Positions 1-8,954 are shown, numbered from the stretch's first letter. The stretch is DNA of 64,000 bases from Winogradskyella pacifica (GCF_013403915.1 NZ_JABFDI010000013.1:60499-124498); one strand, 5' to 3'. The notes: generated by a model not told the origin, from the sequence alone. A program made the numbers and translations.

Positions 1-1023
1 AAAGATATTTCAGAAAACTTTAAAGATGTAGTCTGGCACTCTGAAGCTCCTTTATTGCGCACAGCTCCTACGCCTATGAGTATGCTCGCAAAAAGTGTTC
101 AAGATCATAATATTAAAGTGGTCATAACAGGCGAAGGTGCTGATGAACTTTTTGGCGGCTACAATATATTTAAAGAAACTAAGATTAAGCATTTTTGGGC
201 TAAGGACCCACAATCTAAATACCGACCTTTATTACTCAAAAAACTATATCCTTATATTCCACAAATAAGCAAAGCAAACAACACCGTATTGAAGTTGTTT
301 TTTGGCTTTAAATTAAACGAAACAGCATCGCCAATTTATTCACATTTACTACGGTGGCATAACACTTCTCGAATCAATAATTATCTTTCAAAAGATTATA
401 AAGAAGCGGTTCATAATTATAATCCAATTGCTAAAATTGAAAAGCAGTTAGACGCTAAATTTAAAGACCTTGACTATTTGACCAAGGCACAATGGATTGA
501 ATTACATTTCTTTATGTCAAAATATCTATTATCTTCTCAAGGAGATAGAATGGCTATGGCAAATTCAGTTGAAGGTCGTTATCCATTTCTAGATCACAGA
601 GTTATTGAATTTTGCATGCAATTGAATCCGGATTTAAAACTAAATGGCTTAAACGAAAAGTATTTACTAAAGAAACTAATGAAAGACAGATTACCAGAAT
701 CTATTTTAAACCGATCGAAGCAAGCCTATCGAGCACCTATTCAAAGCGCTTTTTTTTCAGAAGAAATGCCTCCTTATTTAGATGCGATGCTCTCGGAGGA
801 AAAAATTACAGAGTTTGGTGTTTTCAACGCAGCATACATTAGTAAACTTAAAAAGAAGATGATACTAAATAAACAAGTATCAGAAATTGACAATATGGCA
901 ATTACAGCTGTTTTATCCACTCAAATATTATACGATTTATTCATCAACAAGAGCATACCAAAATTACAAGAAAGCGATCTTGTGATATTGAATAAAACAA
1001 TACTAGACGAATCCGTCATCTAA
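1..1023 (+). CDS. asnB: Asparagine synthetase (glutamine-hydrolysing), C-terminal part; 5' end outside window
   Basis: The reading frame is open from base 1 (KDISENFKDVVWH...), so this is the 3' part of a longer gene and the TTG at 55 is not its start. About 340 residues of the synthetase domain are present. Visible landmarks are the ATP-site segment ITGEGADELFGGYN, the EGRYPFLDHRVIEF segment and the SKQAYRAPIQSAFF segment, all typical of AsnB-like enzymes that amidate a carboxylate through an acyl-AMP. The N-terminal Ntn glutaminase domain lies upstream of the window and cannot be checked. The next gene starts 11 bases after the stop, so the two are probably one operon. Because the partners are an NAD-synthase-like protein and an acyl-AMP ligase, this may be a pathway-specific amidotransferase rather than the housekeeping asparagine enzyme; that is inference. 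Confidence 0.88.
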   Translation, partial: KDISENFKDVVWHSEAPLLRTAPTPMSMLAKSVQDHNIKVVITGEGADELFGGYNIFKETKIKHFWAKDPQSKYRPLLLKKLYPYIPQISKANNTVLKLFFGFKLNETASPIYSHLLRWHNTSRINNYLSKDYKEAVHNYNPIAKIEKQLDAKFKDLDYLTKAQWIELHFFMSKYLLSSQGDRMAMANSVEGRYPFLDHRVIEFCMQLNPDLKLNGLNEKYLLKKLMKDRLPESILNRSKQAYRAPIQSAFFSEEMPPYLDAMLSEEKITEFGVFNAAYISKLKKKMILNKQVSEIDNMAITAVLSTQILYDLFINKSIPKLQESDLVILNKTILDESVI

Positions 1024-1034
1024 ACGAATTAACT

Positions 1035-2015
1035 ATGACTACAACGCGCAAACCTTTTTCAAAAGATATTTTACATATTGAAAACATCGATATCGTTTGT
1101 AATGAGATCATTTCAAAATTAAAAACTGATATTGCTAAAACATTACAGCGAAGAGGTGCCGTTATTGGTATCAGCGGTGGAATTGACTCTTCAGTCTGCA
1201 TGGCATTATCTGCTAAAGCTTTTGGCCCGAATAAAGTTACTGCAATTATGCTCCCAGAGCAAGATTCTAGTGATGACAGCCGAATGCTCGCCGAAAAACT
1301 AGCCGCTAAATTTGAAATTACAGATACCATAGTTGAAGATATTACCAAAGCCTTAGATGGTTTTGGATGCTACCAAAGACGAGATGACGCCATCGGAAGA
1401 GTCATCACTAATTTTGATCCTACTATTGACAAAGCTAAAATTGAAATTAAGCAAGATGCAGCATCAAACTTGCCTCCTGCTTTTTCTGTAACGGTTATAA
1501 AACCAAATGGCGAAGTGATTAGCAAGTTGTTGCCCGTAAAAGAATACCTTCAAATTGTGGCTTCTACCAATTTTAAACAACGTAGCAGAATGAGCATGCT
1601 TTATTATCATGCCGAAAGATTACATTATGCCGTAATAGGTACACCAAACAAACATGAAGTAGAACAAGGATTTTTCGTAAAACATGGAGATGGTGGTGCA
1701 GACGTGATGCCTATTGGTCATTTATACAAAACTCAAGTTTACCAATTAGCGCGTTATTTAGGAGTACCACAAGAGATTATTGATCGCACACCAACCACAG
1801 ATACTTACACGGCTGAACAAACACAAGAAGATTTCTTTTACCAAATGCCTTTTGAGCAAATGGATCTCATTTGGTATGGTTGGGAAAATGAATATCCAGC
1901 AAATGAAGTTGCTAAAGTTATGGGAAGAACTCCTCAATATATTGAAAACATTTACAAAAACTTTGAACGCAAAAGAAAGACTACGGAATATTTAAGAATG
2001 CGTCCAATATTTTAA
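1035..2015 (+). CDS. nadE: NAD(+) synthase-family ATP-pyrophosphatase
   Basis: 326 residues of the NAD synthase / N-type ATP-pyrophosphatase family. The PP-loop is ISGGIDSS near residue 45, and later family landmarks include AVIGTPNKHE, KHGDGGADVMPIGHLYKTQV and RTPTTDTYTAEQTQEDFFY. NadE adenylates the carboxylate of nicotinate adenine dinucleotide and amidates it with ammonia. The protein is longer than simple bacterial NadE (about 260-275 residues) through an insertion around residues 125-190, and it has no N-terminal nitrilase domain. It sits 11 bases after the asparagine synthetase stop and 11 bases before the acyl-AMP ligase. It could be the cell's NAD synthase or a paralogue that amidates another carboxylate in this cluster; the sequence does not decide. 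Confidence 0.85.
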   Translation: MTTTRKPFSKDILHIENIDIVCNEIISKLKTDIAKTLQRRGAVIGISGGIDSSVCMALSAKAFGPNKVTAIMLPEQDSSDDSRMLAEKLAAKFEITDTIVEDITKALDGFGCYQRRDDAIGRVITNFDPTIDKAKIEIKQDAASNLPPAFSVTVIKPNGEVISKLLPVKEYLQIVASTNFKQRSRMSMLYYHAERLHYAVIGTPNKHEVEQGFFVKHGDGGADVMPIGHLYKTQVYQLARYLGVPQEIIDRTPTTDTYTAEQTQEDFFYQMPFEQMDLIWYGWENEYPANEVAKVMGRTPQYIENIYKNFERKRKTTEYLRMRPIF

Positions 2016-2026
2016 AACCCCTAAAT

Positions 2027-3487
2027 ATGAATGTTTTTGATCACTTATTTGATAGCTCTAAACATCTCGAAAAAGACTTTTTGCTCAACTCAAAGGAAAC
2101 CGTTTCATTTCATAAACTTCATAGTGATAGTTTAAAGATAGCATCCTATTTAAAAGAAACTGTTGGCGAGAATCAACATATTACATTAATTAGTCCAAAT
2201 TCCACTTTCTTCATAACAGCATACTTAGGGATTTTAAAATCGGGTAATATATGTGTGCCCTTAAATTTTAGCATAGAACAAGGCAATTTAGATTACATTT
2301 TAAACACAACAGAAAGTGCCATCGTTTTTATTTCAAAATCGTTAAAACGCAAATTAGAATTCAACTCAAATATCCATTTAATTGATGAAGATGAATCTTT
2401 AGAAATTAGAGAGCATCAGAATATTCTTGAAATGAATTCAAATTTCGACAGTAATCGTGTAGCAGAAATCATTTTTACGTCTGGCTCTACAGGAGAACCA
2501 AAAGGAGTAATGATTAGTCATCAAAATATTATCGCAAATACAGATGCTATCATTACGTATTTAAAATTGACTTCAAATGACATTATGTGTGTCGTATTAC
2601 CGTTCTTTTACTGCTATGGCTTATCGTTATTACATACACACCTCAAAGTTGGAGGCTCCGTAGTCCTAAATAATAGTTTTATTTTTCTTGGTTCAGTTAT
2701 CAACGATTTAAAAAATTATAACTGTACCGGATTTGCTGGTGTTCCAAGTCATTTTCAAATCTTATTAAAAAAATCGCAAACGTTTAAAACCGAAGCGTTC
2801 CCTAGCTTAAGGTACGTAACACAAGCAGGTGGTAAATTGCATACTGTTTTTATCGACGAGTTCACAGAAGCCTTTCCAACTAAAGAATTCTATGTGATGT
2901 ATGGCCAAACCGAAGCCACAGCACGCTTATCTTATTTACCTCCTGAATTTATCCAGACCAAAACAAGCTCCATCGGAAAAGCCATTCCTAATGTCGAATT
3001 AAAAATAGTTAACGACAAAGGCGAAACCGCAACCACAGATGAAGAAGGAGAGCTGTTAGCACGTGGAGAAAACATCATGTTAGGCTACTTTAAAGACAAA
3101 GAAGGCACTGACCTGGCCATTATAGGTGGATGGCTGCACACAGGTGACTTAGCCAAAATAGACAAGGATGGATTCATCTACTTAGTGGCAAGAAAGAAAG
3201 AAATCATAAAAGTTGGTGGTAAACGCGTCAGTACAAAGGAAATTGAAGACGTTATACTAGTAATCCCAGAAGTCGAAGACTGTATGATTACTGGTTTTGA
3301 TGACGACCTTTTAGGTGAGGCTATACAAGCCACCATCGTTCTTAGCCATGTAATTGACCAAGACAACATGAAAGAAAAAATTCTTAAAGAGTGCTCTAAA
3401 CATCTGTCCACTTATAAAATCCCGCAACGGATTGTTTTTGAAAAAACGATACCATTGAGCGCCACAGGAAAGAAAAGCATTAAATAA
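2027..3487 (+). CDS. Class I adenylate-forming enzyme (acyl-CoA synthetase / acyl-AMP ligase)
   Basis: 486 residues of the ANL superfamily. The phosphate-binding motif IFTSGSTGEPKGV lies near residue 150, the A5 motif YGQTEATARLSYLPPE near 298, the A7 motif GWLHTGDLAKIDKDGF near 367, the hinge region VARKKEIIKVGGKRVS follows, and a C-terminal catalytic-type lysine sits in the ATGKKSIK end. These enzymes activate a carboxylic acid as acyl-AMP and pass it to CoA or a carrier protein. No carrier domain is fused and no acyl carrier gene follows within the window. Tight linkage to an AsnB-like and a NadE-like protein suggests three ATP-dependent carboxylate-activating enzymes in one pathway. The substrate is unknown. 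Confidence 0.85.
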   Translation: MNVFDHLFDSSKHLEKDFLLNSKETVSFHKLHSDSLKIASYLKETVGENQHITLISPNSTFFITAYLGILKSGNICVPLNFSIEQGNLDYILNTTESAIVFISKSLKRKLEFNSNIHLIDEDESLEIREHQNILEMNSNFDSNRVAEIIFTSGSTGEPKGVMISHQNIIANTDAIITYLKLTSNDIMCVVLPFFYCYGLSLLHTHLKVGGSVVLNNSFIFLGSVINDLKNYNCTGFAGVPSHFQILLKKSQTFKTEAFPSLRYVTQAGGKLHTVFIDEFTEAFPTKEFYVMYGQTEATARLSYLPPEFIQTKTSSIGKAIPNVELKIVNDKGETATTDEEGELLARGENIMLGYFKDKEGTDLAIIGGWLHTGDLAKIDKDGFIYLVARKKEIIKVGGKRVSTKEIEDVILVIPEVEDCMITGFDDDLLGEAIQATIVLSHVIDQDNMKEKILKECSKHLSTYKIPQRIVFEKTIPLSATGKKSIK

Positions 3488-3558
3488 CAATACGTTAGTC
3501 AGAGTGATTTTCTAAAGCGAAAACACCATCCTATTGCGTATTACAAGGAGTAAAATAG

Positions 3559-3578
3559 ATTCCGGCCTTCGCAGAAAT
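3559..3578. repeat. Degenerate REP-like palindromic element
   Basis: ATTCCGGCCTTCGCAGAAAT is a decayed version of the hairpin at 3632-3651. Both have the form ATTCC-(spacer)-TTCGCAG-AAT, and this copy is followed by GAC. Such short palindromes are seen scattered in intergenic DNA of marine Flavobacteriaceae; that family statement is from general knowledge and was not searched here. Confidence 0.5.
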
Positions 3579-3631
3579 GACAAACCTAAAATTTACCGAT
3601 CAAAATAAAGTTGAATTCTTCATCAAATGAG

Positions 3632-3651
3632 ATTCCTACGTTCGCAGGAAT
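3632..3651. repeat. REP-like palindromic element upstream of recG
   Basis: ATTCCTACGTTCGCAGGAAT folds on itself with ATTCCT/AGGAAT arms and CG/CG inside, with one A-C mismatch. It lies 18 bases before the chosen recG start and is read through by the upstream open frame, which argues against the earlier ATG at 3627 as the start. Confidence 0.6.
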
Positions 3652-3668
3652 TTGGTAAATTCGCAACT

Positions 3669-5771
3669 ATGAGTGTGAATTTACAAACTCCAATCGATTA
3701 CCTTAAAGGCGTTGGCCCAAACCGTGCAGATTTGTTGCGCTCGGAATTGGGTATTCAAACTTATCAAGATCTATTAAATTTATTTCCTAATCGCTATATA
3801 GATCGTACCAGATATTACAAAATCAATGAATTACAGCGTAATAATGCAGAAGTTCAAATCGTTGGACAAATCACAGGTTTTAGAGAAGTCGCCCAAAAGC
3901 GGGGCAAACGTTTAGTCGCAGACTTTAGGGACGACACAGGCATGATGGAACTCGTTTGGTTCAGAGGTCAAAAATGGATTAGAGAGAGCTTAAAAGTAAA
4001 ACAAAACTACGTCATCTTCGGAAAAACCAATTGGTTTAGTGGTAAATTCAATATGCCACATCCCGAAATAGAATTGCAATCGGAGCACGAAAGTAATTTG
4101 CGTTCAGCCATGCAAGCCATTTATCCTTCAACCGAAAAATTATCAAATAAGGGTGTTACAAATAAAGTTGTAACCAATATAATGCAGCAATTATTTTTGG
4201 AAACCAAAGGTCGGTTTGTAGAAACGTTGCCTGATTCAGTTATGGCTGAATTAAAATTAATTTCCAAATCTGAAGCGCTTTTTAATATTCATTTTCCGAA
4301 GACTCCAGAGCTGTTAGCAAGGGCCCAATTTCGATTAAAATTTGAAGAATTATTTTACATTCAGCTGCAATTAATTATTAAAAACCTCATTCATAAATCG
4401 AAAATAAAAGGCTTCTCTTTTGATAAAGTCGGAGACCATTTTAATACGTTTTATAAAGACCATTTACCCTTCGAATTAACCAATGCACAGAAGCGCGTTT
4501 TAAAAGAAATCAGACTCGATTTAGGTAGTAATGCACAGATGAATCGACTTTTACAAGGAGATGTAGGCTCAGGAAAAACCATAGTCGCGTTTATGTCAAT
4601 GCTAATGGGGCTTGATAACGGTTTTCAATGTTGCCTAATGGCTCCGACTGCTATTTTGTCAGCTCAACACTACCAAGGAATAAGTGAATTGTGCAAACCA
4701 CTCAACATCAGTGTTTCACTATTAACTGGTTCAACCAAAACTTCAGAACGAAAAATAATTCACGAAAATTTAGAAAATGGTAATTTACAGATCCTAATTG
4801 GCACACATGCACTACTTGAAGACAAGGTTAAATTCAAGAATTTAGGGCTTGCTATTATAGACGAACAGCACCGTTTTGGAGTGGCGCAACGGAGTAAATT
4901 ATGGCATAAAAATGAACTCCCCCCAAACGTCTTGGTGATGACCGCTACTCCCATTCCGAGAACCTTAGCCATGTCTGTTTATGGCGACTTAGATATCTCC
5001 GTGATTGATGAATTACCAGCAGGACGAAAACCGATAAAAACGGTTCATAGATTTGATAATAACCGATTGAAAGTTTTCAAATTTATGAAAGATGAAATCG
5101 CTTTAGGCAGACAAATTTATATCGTCTATCCTTTAATTCAAGAAAGCGAAAAAATGGATTATAAGGATTTAATGGATGGGTACGAAAGTGTCTCTAGAGA
5201 ATTCCCAATGCCAGATTATCAGATTTCAATTGTTCATGGAAAAATGAAACCTGCCGATAAAGATTTTGAAATGCAACGCTTTGTTAAAGGTGAAACTCAA
5301 ATTATGGTAGCTACAACCGTTATCGAAGTTGGTGTAAACGTCCCTAATGCTTCGGTAATGATTATTGAAAGCGCAGAACGCTTTGGATTATCGCAATTAC
5401 ACCAATTGCGCGGACGTGTTGGTCGTGGTGCTGAGCAGAGTTATTGTATCCTAATGACAAGCCACAAACTAAGTCAAGATAGTAAAACTAGACTCGAAAC
5501 TATGGTACGCAGTAGTGATGGCTTTGAAATTGCTGAAGTTGATCTAAAATTACGTGGACCAGGCGATCTTATGGGTACCCAACAAAGTGGTGTTTTAAAC
5601 CTTAGAATTGCCGATATTGTAAAAGACAAGGACATTTTAGAACAGTCGCGTTATTATGCTAAAAACATTCTGAAATTAGATCCTAGCTTAGTGTCTCCAG
5701 AACACAGTGTCATACTCCATACTTATAAACAAATGAGTAAGTATCGCAACATTTGGAATTATATTTCATAA
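3669..5771 (+). CDS. recG: ATP-dependent DNA helicase RecG
   Basis: 700 residues, close to the usual RecG length. The enzyme remodels stalled forks and branch-migrates Holliday junctions. The N-terminal wedge/OB region (TPIDYLKGVGPNRADLL) is followed by the helicase motifs: Walker A LLQGDVGSGKT near residue 297, DEQH box IIDEQHRFGV, motif III MTATPIPRTLAM, and the C-terminal LHQLRGRVGRG of motif VI. I chose ATG 3669 over the in-frame ATG 3627 because the 14 extra residues come from a REP-like palindrome and because MSVNLQTPIDYL matches a normal RecG start. The gene stands alone, with a hairpin terminator after it. Confidence 0.96.
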   Translation: MSVNLQTPIDYLKGVGPNRADLLRSELGIQTYQDLLNLFPNRYIDRTRYYKINELQRNNAEVQIVGQITGFREVAQKRGKRLVADFRDDTGMMELVWFRGQKWIRESLKVKQNYVIFGKTNWFSGKFNMPHPEIELQSEHESNLRSAMQAIYPSTEKLSNKGVTNKVVTNIMQQLFLETKGRFVETLPDSVMAELKLISKSEALFNIHFPKTPELLARAQFRLKFEELFYIQLQLIIKNLIHKSKIKGFSFDKVGDHFNTFYKDHLPFELTNAQKRVLKEIRLDLGSNAQMNRLLQGDVGSGKTIVAFMSMLMGLDNGFQCCLMAPTAILSAQHYQGISELCKPLNISVSLLTGSTKTSERKIIHENLENGNLQILIGTHALLEDKVKFKNLGLAIIDEQHRFGVAQRSKLWHKNELPPNVLVMTATPIPRTLAMSVYGDLDISVIDELPAGRKPIKTVHRFDNNRLKVFKFMKDEIALGRQIYIVYPLIQESEKMDYKDLMDGYESVSREFPMPDYQISIVHGKMKPADKDFEMQRFVKGETQIMVATTVIEVGVNVPNASVMIIESAERFGLSQLHQLRGRVGRGAEQSYCILMTSHKLSQDSKTRLETMVRSSDGFEIAEVDLKLRGPGDLMGTQQSGVLNLRIADIVKDKDILEQSRYYAKNILKLDPSLVSPEHSVILHTYKQMSKYRNIWNYIS

Positions 5772-5812
5772 ACCTCTGAATAGTCATTTTAACAGTTCAA
5801 TTTGAAACAAAA

Positions 5813-5839
5813 AAAAGAGAAGCTTATAACGTCTCTTTT
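5813..5839. terminator. Bidirectional intrinsic terminator between recG and the PfpI gene
   Basis: AAAGAGA (5814-5820) pairs with TCTCTTT (5832-5838) around an 11-base loop. An A-run precedes the stem and a T-run follows it, so it can act for the convergent genes on both strands. Confidence 0.7.
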
Positions 5840-5870
5840 CCCTTTCTTAATCAAAGCAAAATGTTTTGTA

Positions 5871-6431
5871 TTAAGCCACCTGCTCTTCGTGTTTACCTTC
5901 GTAAACCTCTTCTACTAATTTTTTATTGAACGCTGGTAAATCCTCAGGCGATCTACTAGTTACTAATCCAGAATCCACCACAACTTCTTCATCGACCCAA
6001 TTAGCTCCGGCATTAATCATATCCGTTTTTATAGAATCGTATGATGTGATTTTTCGTCCTTTTAAAACACCTGCTTCTGCTAATAACCATGGTGCATGAC
6101 ATATGGCAGCAACTGGTTTATGGTTTTCAAAAAATGATTTTACAAAGGATACCGCAGCCTTATTCTTACGTAATACGTCTGGATTGATTTGTCCTCCAGG
6201 TAGTACTAAAGCATTGTAATCCTTCTGATTCACGTCATCCAACGTTTTATCTACTTTATATGAGTTGCTCCAATTTCCATCTGCCCATCCTTTAATTTCA
6301 CCAGACTCTAAGGATACAATATGCACTTCTGCGCCTGCATCTTCTAAAGCCTTTTTGGGTTCTCTTAATTCACTTTCTTCAAATCCGTTTGTTGCTAAAA
6401 TAGCTACTGTTTTTTTATTTAAATTTTCCAT
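5871..6431 (-). CDS. DJ-1/PfpI family protein (type 1 glutamine amidotransferase-like)
   Basis: 186 residues. The nucleophile-elbow motif AAICHAPW places the conserved cysteine at residue 111, and the partner acidic residue lies in NGFEESEL (residue 18 or 19). Length and motifs match the YhbO/PfpI subgroup, whose members are described as stress-protective deglycases or chaperones, and as proteases in archaea; the exact activity is disputed. It is the last gene of a minus-strand cluster, 71 bases after the NmrA-like reductase, and it ends at a bidirectional terminator. The cluster content suggests an oxidative or osmotic stress role. Confidence 0.9.
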   Translation of the reverse strand: MENLNKKTVAILATNGFEESELREPKKALEDAGAEVHIVSLESGEIKGWADGNWSNSYKVDKTLDDVNQKDYNALVLPGGQINPDVLRKNKAAVSFVKSFFENHKPVAAICHAPWLLAEAGVLKGRKITSYDSIKTDMINAGANWVDEEVVVDSGLVTSRSPEDLPAFNKKLVEEVYEGKHEEQVA

Positions 6432-6502
6432 GTTAATCTTAATTTTAATTCGTGTTAAATTTTTCGTCTGTATTATTGAAATTCAATGTACATAGGTAAA
6501 AC

Positions 6503-7144
6503 CTAACTAACAGTCGATTGTAATTCACTCATGGCTTCACCAATGAAAGTGTTACCTTCTATGATTTCGAATGTGGTATTATACGGAGCATCATCATTTA
6601 AAGATTTCACGAGGGTTTGCGCCACGTCTGCTCTACTAATTTCACCACGTTTATTTAATTTTTCTTTTAATTCTATCGTTCCTTTTCCTTCATTATTAGT
6701 TAAAGATCCAGGCCTTACAATTGTATATTTAAGTCCACTGTTTTTAAGATGTTCGTCAGCGTTTTGCTTGGCTTTTAGATACTCTTGCAATTCTTCTGAA
6801 GCTTCTGGTTGATCTGCCCCCATAGAACTCAACATCACAAATCGGTTAACATTCGCCATCTTAGAAACAGCCATTAAACGTTTAGCTCCCTCTTGGTCAA
6901 CTTCTACGACATTTTTTCCGCCAGAACCCGCAGCAAAAATCACTTTATCAATGCCTTTTACAGCATGCGTCAAGTCTTCTGTTAAATCTGCAAGTACGGT
7001 TTCTACTCCGTCGTCTTTAAATTGTTTTTTCTGTTCTTCTTTTCTAACCATAGCAATCGGGTTAAAGTATTGCGATGCTTTTAAAAGATTAACCACTTGT
7101 TTTCCTGTGGTACCATTGGCACCAGCTACTAATATATTTTCCAT
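6503..7144 (-). CDS. NAD(P)-binding SDR protein, NmrA/YwnB-like
   Basis: 213 residues of the atypical short-chain dehydrogenase group. The dinucleotide-binding glycine motif VAGANGTTGKQVV lies at residues 6-18, followed by ADLTEDLTHAVKGIDKVIFAAGSGG and VRPGSLTNN. Members of this group bind NAD(P) and act as redox sensors or epimerase/reductase-like enzymes; substrate and activity cannot be read from sequence. It lies 14 bases downstream of the Pmp3-like gene and 71 bases upstream of the PfpI gene, so the three are probably cotranscribed. Confidence 0.85.
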   Translation of the reverse strand: MENILVAGANGTTGKQVVNLLKASQYFNPIAMVRKEEQKKQFKDDGVETVLADLTEDLTHAVKGIDKVIFAAGSGGKNVVEVDQEGAKRLMAVSKMANVNRFVMLSSMGADQPEASEELQEYLKAKQNADEHLKNSGLKYTIVRPGSLTNNEGKGTIELKEKLNKRGEISRADVAQTLVKSLNDDAPYNTTFEIIEGNTFIGEAMSELQSTVS

Positions 7145-7158
7145 AGTTTTTTATGTTT

Positions 7159-7314
7159 TTATTTACTATTTACATAGAATGCATAAATAACTCCCGGTAA
7201 CCAACCTACAAGGGTTAGTAGAAGGCTAATTAAAAACTCGGTTCCTAAACCGTGTTTTAAAAATACAGCCAATGGTGGCAAGAGAATCGATAATATGATT
7301 GTTAGTAAAGACAT
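7159..7314 (-). CDS. YqaE/Pmp3 family small membrane protein
   Basis: A 51-residue protein too short for most ORF screens: MSLLTIILSILLPPLAVFL begins it, GLGTEFLISLLLTLVGWLPG forms the middle and VIYAFYVNSK ends it. Two hydrophobic helices, the LPPLAVFL first helix and the GWLPGVIYA second-helix signature are diagnostic for the Pmp3/UPF0057 family, whose members affect membrane potential and salt tolerance. A -7 box lies 23 bases upstream. It is first in the likely operon with the NmrA-like and PfpI-like genes. Confidence 0.9.
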   Translation of the reverse strand: MSLLTIILSILLPPLAVFLKHGLGTEFLISLLLTLVGWLPGVIYAFYVNSK

Positions 7315-7336
7315 TTGTTTGTTTTTTGGTTCCACA

Positions 7337-7344
7337 CAAAATTA
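7337..7344 (-). promoter_or_regulatory. -7 promoter box (TAATTTTG) for the Pmp3-NmrA-PfpI cluster
   Basis: On the minus strand this reads TAATTTTG, matching the Bacteroidota TAnnTTTG -7 element, 22 bases before the ATG of the Pmp3-like gene. No clear TTTG -33 box is seen at the right distance. Confidence 0.5.
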
Positions 7345-7739
7345 GAGCTAACACCTTAAAATCATTGACTTGTTTCATAGTTATGTTAGCGCATATTGAC
7401 AAAACAAAATGTTAAATCATCAAAAGCTTAAAAGGAAAGAATTGGGTTAAGCGAATTGCTGTAGACTAAAGTGTTAATGAGGCATAGATATGTTTAAAAG
7501 CTGTACGACTGACTTTTACATTGGACAATGTTAATTTCGCTTGACGTTTGATACGAGTTATTGAAAGAATGCGATAACTTATATTAAAAGCCAATTAAAA
7601 TCCCCGAGTAACACAAAATTATTTAAATGATTCTATGACTAGTGATTCATACAAAGCATAAAAAACCTTCTAAATGAACAAAAAAAAGAGTTAAAAAAAA
7701 GGGCCAAATATTCTACATTTTAGCACGAGAACTATCACT
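7345..7739. other. Intergenic region, no gene recognised
   Basis: This stretch separates the Pmp3 cluster from the TlpA-like gene; both are on the minus strand. I see no RNA gene, no clear terminator and no inverted repeat. On the minus strand about 40 codons (roughly 7470-7590) are open and end in SRTAFKHIYASLTL, but there is no credible start and no family I recognise, so I do not call a gene. Confidence 0.5.
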
Positions 7740-8954
7740 CTACTCCTCCAACAACCCATTAACAAATCCTTCAAACTCTTCTTTAAACTCAACATACTTT
7801 TCACCAGTTGCGGGTCCGTTAAAGCCTGTATGAATCTTACGCACTTTACCTGTTTTATCAATAAAAATAGAGGTTGGGTACGATAACACGTGGTTTAACA
7901 TTGGTAGTTTCTCTTGTGCCTTGGCTTTATCAGAGGTTCCGTATTGCGCTAAAAGTATCGGATAATCGATACCAACATTGTCTTGCAAACGGTCTATGCG
8001 ACTAAAAGCATCTTCTTTTGTTTTTGCATATTCGAATGCTAGTGCAACAAATTCAATCCCTCTAGATTTATTCTCTTTATAGTATTCTGCGTAATATTTG
8101 CTTTCGTCTAAACAATTTGGGCACCATGTTCCCATAATTTGCACAATTACAACTTTATCCTTAAAACGCTCATCTTTTATAGACATTAACTCATTAGCGG
8201 TATTAGGAAATTCAAAATCAATACCATCATAACCTTCTTTTATAAACGTCAAATTATTAGCACTTGGCAATTCGTAAGTATCGTTTCGTTTGGCTACAAA
8301 AGGCTCTTTCCAATGGTTGCCAGAATAGAAATAACCTTGCATAGTAGAATCTGTAACGGTTGCTGTAAATAAAAATGCATGAGCACCATCAAACGTCGAC
8401 AGTTTCATTTGATCTCCATCCATAACTCCCTCTAAAAAACGATAATCACCTGTGGTTGTTCTAAAAGTTCCGGTTACCTTATCTCCTTGCTGTTTAAAAA
8501 TACCTTTAGCAATATATTCGTCATCCGCAATGTCCTTACTAAAAACGGTTTCCCAAATACCTGTACTATTTTGTGATGGCTTCGATTTTACTTCAAAACG
8601 TTTCGTTTTATTAAAGTCTGCTGTAAACGGCACAGTGCGGTCTAAACTTTCTTTAATAAAACTCCCTTTTAGATTATTATCTTCAAATTTAGCCGCGATA
8701 TAACCTTCAAATACGGGTAGTTTTATATAAACCGAATCATTTTCATAAGTCACCTCGTTGACGCCAATAACTTCTTCTGCATTAAATATTTTTATTTCGT
8801 TTGCTGATGTCACTTCAAAAATGAATGGTATTTCTTCATTATCTTGTGCTTCAATAACCGCTCTATACGAACCGACTTCTAAAGTTTTAGTTGGTGTTTC
8901 AGATTTACACGAAGACAATAAAATAATAGCTAAAAAGCCTATAAGGTTTTTCAT
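7740..8954 (-). CDS. TlpA-like thioredoxin-fold lipoprotein
   Basis: 404 residues. A lipoprotein signal peptide ends in the lipobox LLSSC (Cys16), so the protein is likely anchored in the envelope facing the periplasm. A beta-rich N-terminal half of about 230 residues precedes a C-terminal thioredoxin domain. Its redox motif is WCPNC near residue 278 and the cis-proline region is seen in LSYPTSIFIDKTGKV. TlpA/ResA-like proteins reduce disulfides of exported proteins such as apocytochromes. Substrates are unknown here, and the gene appears to be a single transcription unit. Confidence 0.88.
   Translation of the reverse strand: MKNLIGFLAIILLSSCKSETPTKTLEVGSYRAVIEAQDNEEIPFIFEVTSANEIKIFNAEEVIGVNEVTYENDSVYIKLPVFEGYIAAKFEDNNLKGSFIKESLDRTVPFTADFNKTKRFEVKSKPSQNSTGIWETVFSKDIADDEYIAKGIFKQQGDKVTGTFRTTTGDYRFLEGVMDGDQMKLSTFDGAHAFLFTATVTDSTMQGYFYSGNHWKEPFVAKRNDTYELPSANNLTFIKEGYDGIDFEFPNTANELMSIKDERFKDKVVIVQIMGTWCPNCLDESKYYAEYYKENKSRGIEFVALAFEYAKTKEDAFSRIDRLQDNVGIDYPILLAQYGTSDKAKAQEKLPMLNHVLSYPTSIFIDKTGKVRKIHTGFNGPATGEKYVEFKEEFEGFVNGLLEE

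Noticed and set aside
3627..3668. Fourteen-residue N-terminal extension of RecG from ATG 3627
   Set aside because: The extension is a translated REP-like palindrome, and ATG 3669 gives the normal RecG N-terminus.
7470..7590. Open minus-strand stretch ending in SRTAFKHIYASLTL as a gene remnant
   Set aside because: No start, only about 40 codons and no family recognised; chance in AT-rich DNA cannot be excluded.
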